Shown here piece after piece: positions 12,453 to 14,672 of a stretch of DNA of 14,672 nucleotides (positions within the stretch are counted from its first letter, which is position 1; the number at the start of each line of letters is the position of its first letter). The DNA is taken from assembly GCA_036258135.1 (NCBI GenBank), contig DATAEG010000117.1, positions 1 to 14,672 on the forward strand. The letters run 5' to 3'. This DNA is from DATAEG01 sp036258135 (GTDB taxonomy: Bacteria; Actinomycetota; Actinomycetes; Mycobacteriales; Jatrophihabitantaceae). Under the pieces are notes generated by a model that ran no database searches, was not told the origin of the DNA, and was given only the letters and a program-made list of their open reading frames with translations. The position numbers and the translations under genes were made by a program.

Positions 12453-13236
12453 ACGAGGCCGCGATACCCGCGAACAGGTCAGTCTCCTGACCGTCGCCGT
12501 TCAGCTCGCCCAGTTGCCCCTGCACCAGCCGGTACCGCTCGATTCCGGTCAGGCGATGCTCGATCTTGTTGGATAGCGCAAACACATCGCCGGTCACCGT
12601 GATCTGGGTGGCGTGGGCGCACATGGCGTCCCGCTTGGCCTCGAGGTGACTTCTGGCGTCGACGGACGTCGTGCCTTGCGCGTGCCCACTCACCGTCCAG
12701 TACTCCTTGGCCACGCTCCAGATCGTGGACGCAGTGGCTACCGCGGCCATGGCCACGCGGTGCGCCATGATGTGGTCAGGGTGGCCGTAGCCGCCGTCCG
12801 GGTCGTAGGTCACGACGACGTGCGGCCGCACGAAGACGATCAGCTCGACCAACGCCCGGACGGCCGTCTCGAACGCGGCCGACTTGGTGCCGGCCTGCCA
12901 GAAGGCGCGCGGGTCGGCGTTGGCCTCCGTGCCCATCATCCCGCTGTCCCGCCAGCGACCGGGCCCGCCCAGGTAGTGGTGGTCGGTGACACCCAATGAA
13001 GCCAAGGCGCGCCCGAGCTCCCACATGCGATAGCCGCCGAGCTGATCGCCGCGGTCCGCGGCCAGGCCGGCCAGCTCGGGGACGACGATCTCCCCCATCT
13101 CACCTAAAGTGCATGTGACGAGCGTGACGGCAGCGCCCTCAGCGCTGTAACGGGCCATCGTGGCGCCGGTATTGATCGTCTCGTCGTCCGGATGGGCGTG
13201 CACAAGAAGGAGCCGCTGCCCCGCCCTGACCGGCAC
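12451..13236 (-). CDS. mshB: GlcNAc-Ins deacetylase of mycothiol biosynthesis, short form
   Basis: Zinc deacetylase of the LmbE/PIG-L fold that removes acetate from GlcNAc-inositol in mycothiol synthesis. 261 aa. Zinc ligands His15, Asp18 and His155, with catalytic Asp17 (HAHPDDE) and Tyr144 (VTYDPDGGYGHPDH). MshB-specific segments are CTLGEMGE, DQLGGYRMWELGRAL and YLGGPGRWRDSGMMGT, which separate it from Mca. The C-terminal AHATQITV, FALSN and ETDLFAGI are present. It is shorter than typical MshB (about 290-305): roughly 35-40 residues are missing after the EYWTV segment (about 180-200). No frameshift is evident, so this is an in-frame difference. GTG 13236 has TAGGCT 6 nt upstream. It starts 9 bp after the stop of the ABC ATPase gene. 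Confidence 0.92.
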   Translation of the reverse strand: MPVRAGQRLLLVHAHPDDETINTGATMARYSAEGAAVTLVTCTLGEMGEIVVPELAGLAADRGDQLGGYRMWELGRALASLGVTDHHYLGGPGRWRDSGMMGTEANADPRAFWQAGTKSAAFETAVRALVELIVFVRPHVVVTYDPDGGYGHPDHIMAHRVAMAAVATASTIWSVAKEYWTVSGHAQGTTSVDARSHLEAKRDAMCAHATQITVTGDVFALSNKIEHRLTGIERYRLVQGQLGELNGDGQETDLFAGIAAS

Positions 13237-13242
13237 GGGCGC

Positions 13243-13248
13243 AGCCTA
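13243..13248 (-). promoter_or_regulatory. Putative leaderless -10 box of mshB
   Basis: Minus-strand TAGGCT, whose TAG is the stop codon of the ABC ATPase gene, is followed by 6 nt and the GTG at 13236. This would let mshB be expressed apart from the transporter. Confidence 0.45.
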
Positions 13249-14391
13249 CTGAGCGGACCTGGCGGCTTCCGTGCCCTCGATCTCCACGCTGGCCACGCCC
13301 AGGTCCTCGGCGGCCGCGATGTCCTCACGCACCTCCGGGAAGTGGCAAGCCGCGAAGTGCCCCGGCCGCTTGATCTCCAATTCCGGCACTTCGGTGACAC
13401 AGCGCTCCTGCGACGCCGAATCGAGCACCTTGTACTTAGGGCACCGGGTGTGGAAGACACAGCCCGAGGGCGGGTTGATCGGGCTCGGCAGGTCACCCTT
13501 GAGGAGAATGCGCTCGCGGCGCCCCTCTTTCTCCGGGTCCGGCACCGGCACCGCCGACATGAGCGCGTGCGTGTACGGGTGCATCGGCGCGCTGTACAGC
13601 TCGTCGCGGTTGGCCAGCTCCATGATCTTGCCGAGGTACATCACCGCGACGCGGTCGGAGATATGCCGGACCACGGACAGGTCGTGGGCTACGAAGACGT
13701 AGGCGAGCTGGAACTCGTTCTGGATATCCTCGAGCAGGTTCACTACCTGCGCCTGGATCGAGACGTCGAGCGCCGACACCGGCTCGTCGCAGACGATCAG
13801 CTTCGGGCGCAATGCGATGGCGCGGGCAATCCCGATGCGCTGCCGCTGCCCGCCGGAGAACTCATGCGGATAGCGGTTGTAGTGCTCGGGGTTGAGCCCG
13901 ACGCGCTCCATCACTCTCTGGACGTCCTTCTTGATCCCGTTCTCGGTCTTCACGCCCTGGATGCGGTACGGCGCTCCGACGATGGTGCCGATGGTGTGCC
14001 GCGGGTTCAGCGACGAGTACGGGTCCTGGAAGATCATTTGGATATCACGGCGCAGCGGGCGCATTGCCGAGCGGGACAGCCCGCTGATTTCACGGCCGTC
14101 GAAGATGATCGAGCCGCCGGTCGGATCGACCAGCTTGGTCAGCGTGCGACCGGCCGTCGACTTCCCACAGCCGGACTCGCCCACCAGCCCGAGCGTTTCG
14201 CCGGGCCGCACGGAAAACGAGACGCCGTCGACCGCCCGCACCGCACCCATCTGGCGCTGGAAGATGATTCCGCGCTTGATCGGAAAGAACTTCTGCATGC
14301 GGTTGACCGTGAGCAGAGCCTGCGGATCGTCGGCGGCCGGGTGCAGCCCCGGATCACCCTGCGCCGCAGACGCGCTTTCGGTGACGGTCAT
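13246..14391 (-). CDS. Oligopeptide/dipeptide ABC transporter ATPase (OppF/DppF type)
   Basis: One of the two nucleotide-binding subunits of a peptide importer, on the cytoplasmic face; 381 aa. Walker A GESGCGKST 71-79; Q-loop Gln122 in FQDPYSSLNPR; signature FSGGQRQR 178-185; Walker B LIVCDEP 198-204 with catalytic Glu203; switch His236 in VAHDLS. The C-terminal OppD/F domain (about 265-350) starts HPYTHALMSAVP and holds Cys311, Cys317, Cys331 and Cys349, the four-cysteine pattern associated with an iron-sulfur cluster in some peptide ABC ATPases. The N-terminal FPIKRGIIFQRQMG is typical of the F subunit. The ATG overlaps the stop of the upstream D subunit (ATGA), so the pair is coupled. Permease and binding-protein genes should lie beyond base 14672. 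The exact peptide substrate cannot be told. Confidence 0.94.
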   Translation of the reverse strand: MTVTESASAAQGDPGLHPAADDPQALLTVNRMQKFFPIKRGIIFQRQMGAVRAVDGVSFSVRPGETLGLVGESGCGKSTAGRTLTKLVDPTGGSIIFDGREISGLSRSAMRPLRRDIQMIFQDPYSSLNPRHTIGTIVGAPYRIQGVKTENGIKKDVQRVMERVGLNPEHYNRYPHEFSGGQRQRIGIARAIALRPKLIVCDEPVSALDVSIQAQVVNLLEDIQNEFQLAYVFVAHDLSVVRHISDRVAVMYLGKIMELANRDELYSAPMHPYTHALMSAVPVPDPEKEGRRERILLKGDLPSPINPPSGCVFHTRCPKYKVLDSASQERCVTEVPELEIKRPGHFAACHFPEVREDIAAAEDLGVASVEIEGTEAARSAQ

Positions 14392-14672
14392 AGCGCCGGC
14401 TCCACTTCGCTGGACCAGATCTGCTTGCGTTCCACCGAATCAATGTGGCAGCGCGCCGCGTGGCCGTCGCCGACACTGCGCAGCTCGGGATGGACCTCAC
14501 GGCACGCGTTGTTCGGTACGCGCGACTTGAACGTGCAGCGCGGGTTGAACACGCACCCCTTGGGTACCTGGATGAGCGACGGCGGCGACCCGGCGATGGG
14601 CCGCAGCCGCTCCTGCCGGGTGCGGTCCATCCGCGGCATCGACGCCATGAGTCCCCACGTGTAGGGCATCTC
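14388..14672 (-). CDS. Oligopeptide/dipeptide ABC transporter ATPase (OppD/DppD type), C-terminal part
   Basis: The last 94 codons of a gene that runs out of the window; the nucleotide-binding domain lies beyond base 14672. What remains is the C-terminal OppD domain: EMPYTWGLMASMPRMD parallels the usual HPYTxxLL-SxP start, followed by PKGCVFNPRC and two more cysteines in NNACREVHPEL and AARCH. This is again a four-cysteine set like that of the downstream subunit. ATGA overlap with the OppF-type gene indicates the normal D-F operon order. Assignment rests on this domain and the neighbour only. Confidence 0.88.
   Translation of the reverse strand, partial: EMPYTWGLMASMPRMDRTRQERLRPIAGSPPSLIQVPKGCVFNPRCTFKSRVPNNACREVHPELRSVGDGHAARCHIDSVERKQIWSSEVEPAL

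Noticed and set aside
12299..12454. Arg-rich extension of the membrane protein, starting at a GTG overlapping the mshB stop
   Set aside because: The GTGA overlap is tempting, but the DNA is a chain of hairpins, the peptide is low-complexity, and GTG 12298 has a GGAG at good spacing.
1..14672. CRISPR arrays, tRNA/rRNA genes, transposases, prophage or toxin-antitoxin genes
   Set aside because: No spaced direct repeats, no cloverleaf-like sequence, and every long gene has a housekeeping or conserved assignment.

Overview
The window is high-GC chromosomal DNA of an actinobacterium. Direct signs are a mycothiol biosynthesis deacetylase (mshB), the actinobacterial pair glgC/glgM, an actinobacterial-type dapD, a 7Fe ferredoxin of the FdxC type, a DUF3117 protein, and several genes whose GTG or ATG start lies 6-8 nt behind a TANNNT box, as expected for leaderless mRNAs. 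From memory, gene order follows the mycobacterial block that runs from mshB through fdxC, dapD/dapE, LOG, folP2, the DivIVA-like gene, tag and DUF3117 to glgA/glgC, but with gaps and rearrangements. I cannot name the genus. It does not look like Mycobacterium itself.

Layout. 1-2450: divergent glgC (cut by the window edge) and glgM for glycogen/maltose-1-phosphate metabolism, ending at a convergent hairpin. 2448-4453: a DUF3117 protein, a PaaG-like crotonase on the opposite strand, then a DivIVA-like membrane protein translationally coupled to tag (3-methyladenine DNA glycosylase I). 4505-6764: a FolP2-type dihydropteroate synthase homologue, convergent with and overlapping an operon dapE - LOG-like - LOG. 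6776-9065: divergent dapE and dapD of the succinylase branch of diaminopimelate/lysine synthesis. The 253-bp gap between them holds 20-bp inverted repeats that end in TA. 9065-11233: a membrane-anchored lysozyme-like protein coupled to dapD, ferredoxin fdxC, and a Rv0428c-type GNAT. 11251-12298: a candidate leaderless 25-aa ORF coupled by ATGA to a DUF1269-type membrane protein, and a convergent four-helix membrane protein. 12299-14672: a hairpin-rich spacer, mshB, and two ATPases of an oligopeptide ABC transporter (OppF/DppF complete, OppD/DppD partial).

Overall this is a compact core region: most genes are recognisable housekeeping genes, and four convergent pairs overlap or lie within 3 bp. 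I found no CRISPR array, tRNA/rRNA gene, prophage or transposase gene, and no gap over 300 bp. The points most worth a second look are the inverted-repeat element between dapE and dapD, the small coupled ORF at 11264, the hairpin cluster behind mshB, the short MshB, and the degenerate substrate loop of FolP2. None of these amounts to a clear new defence or biosynthetic system.
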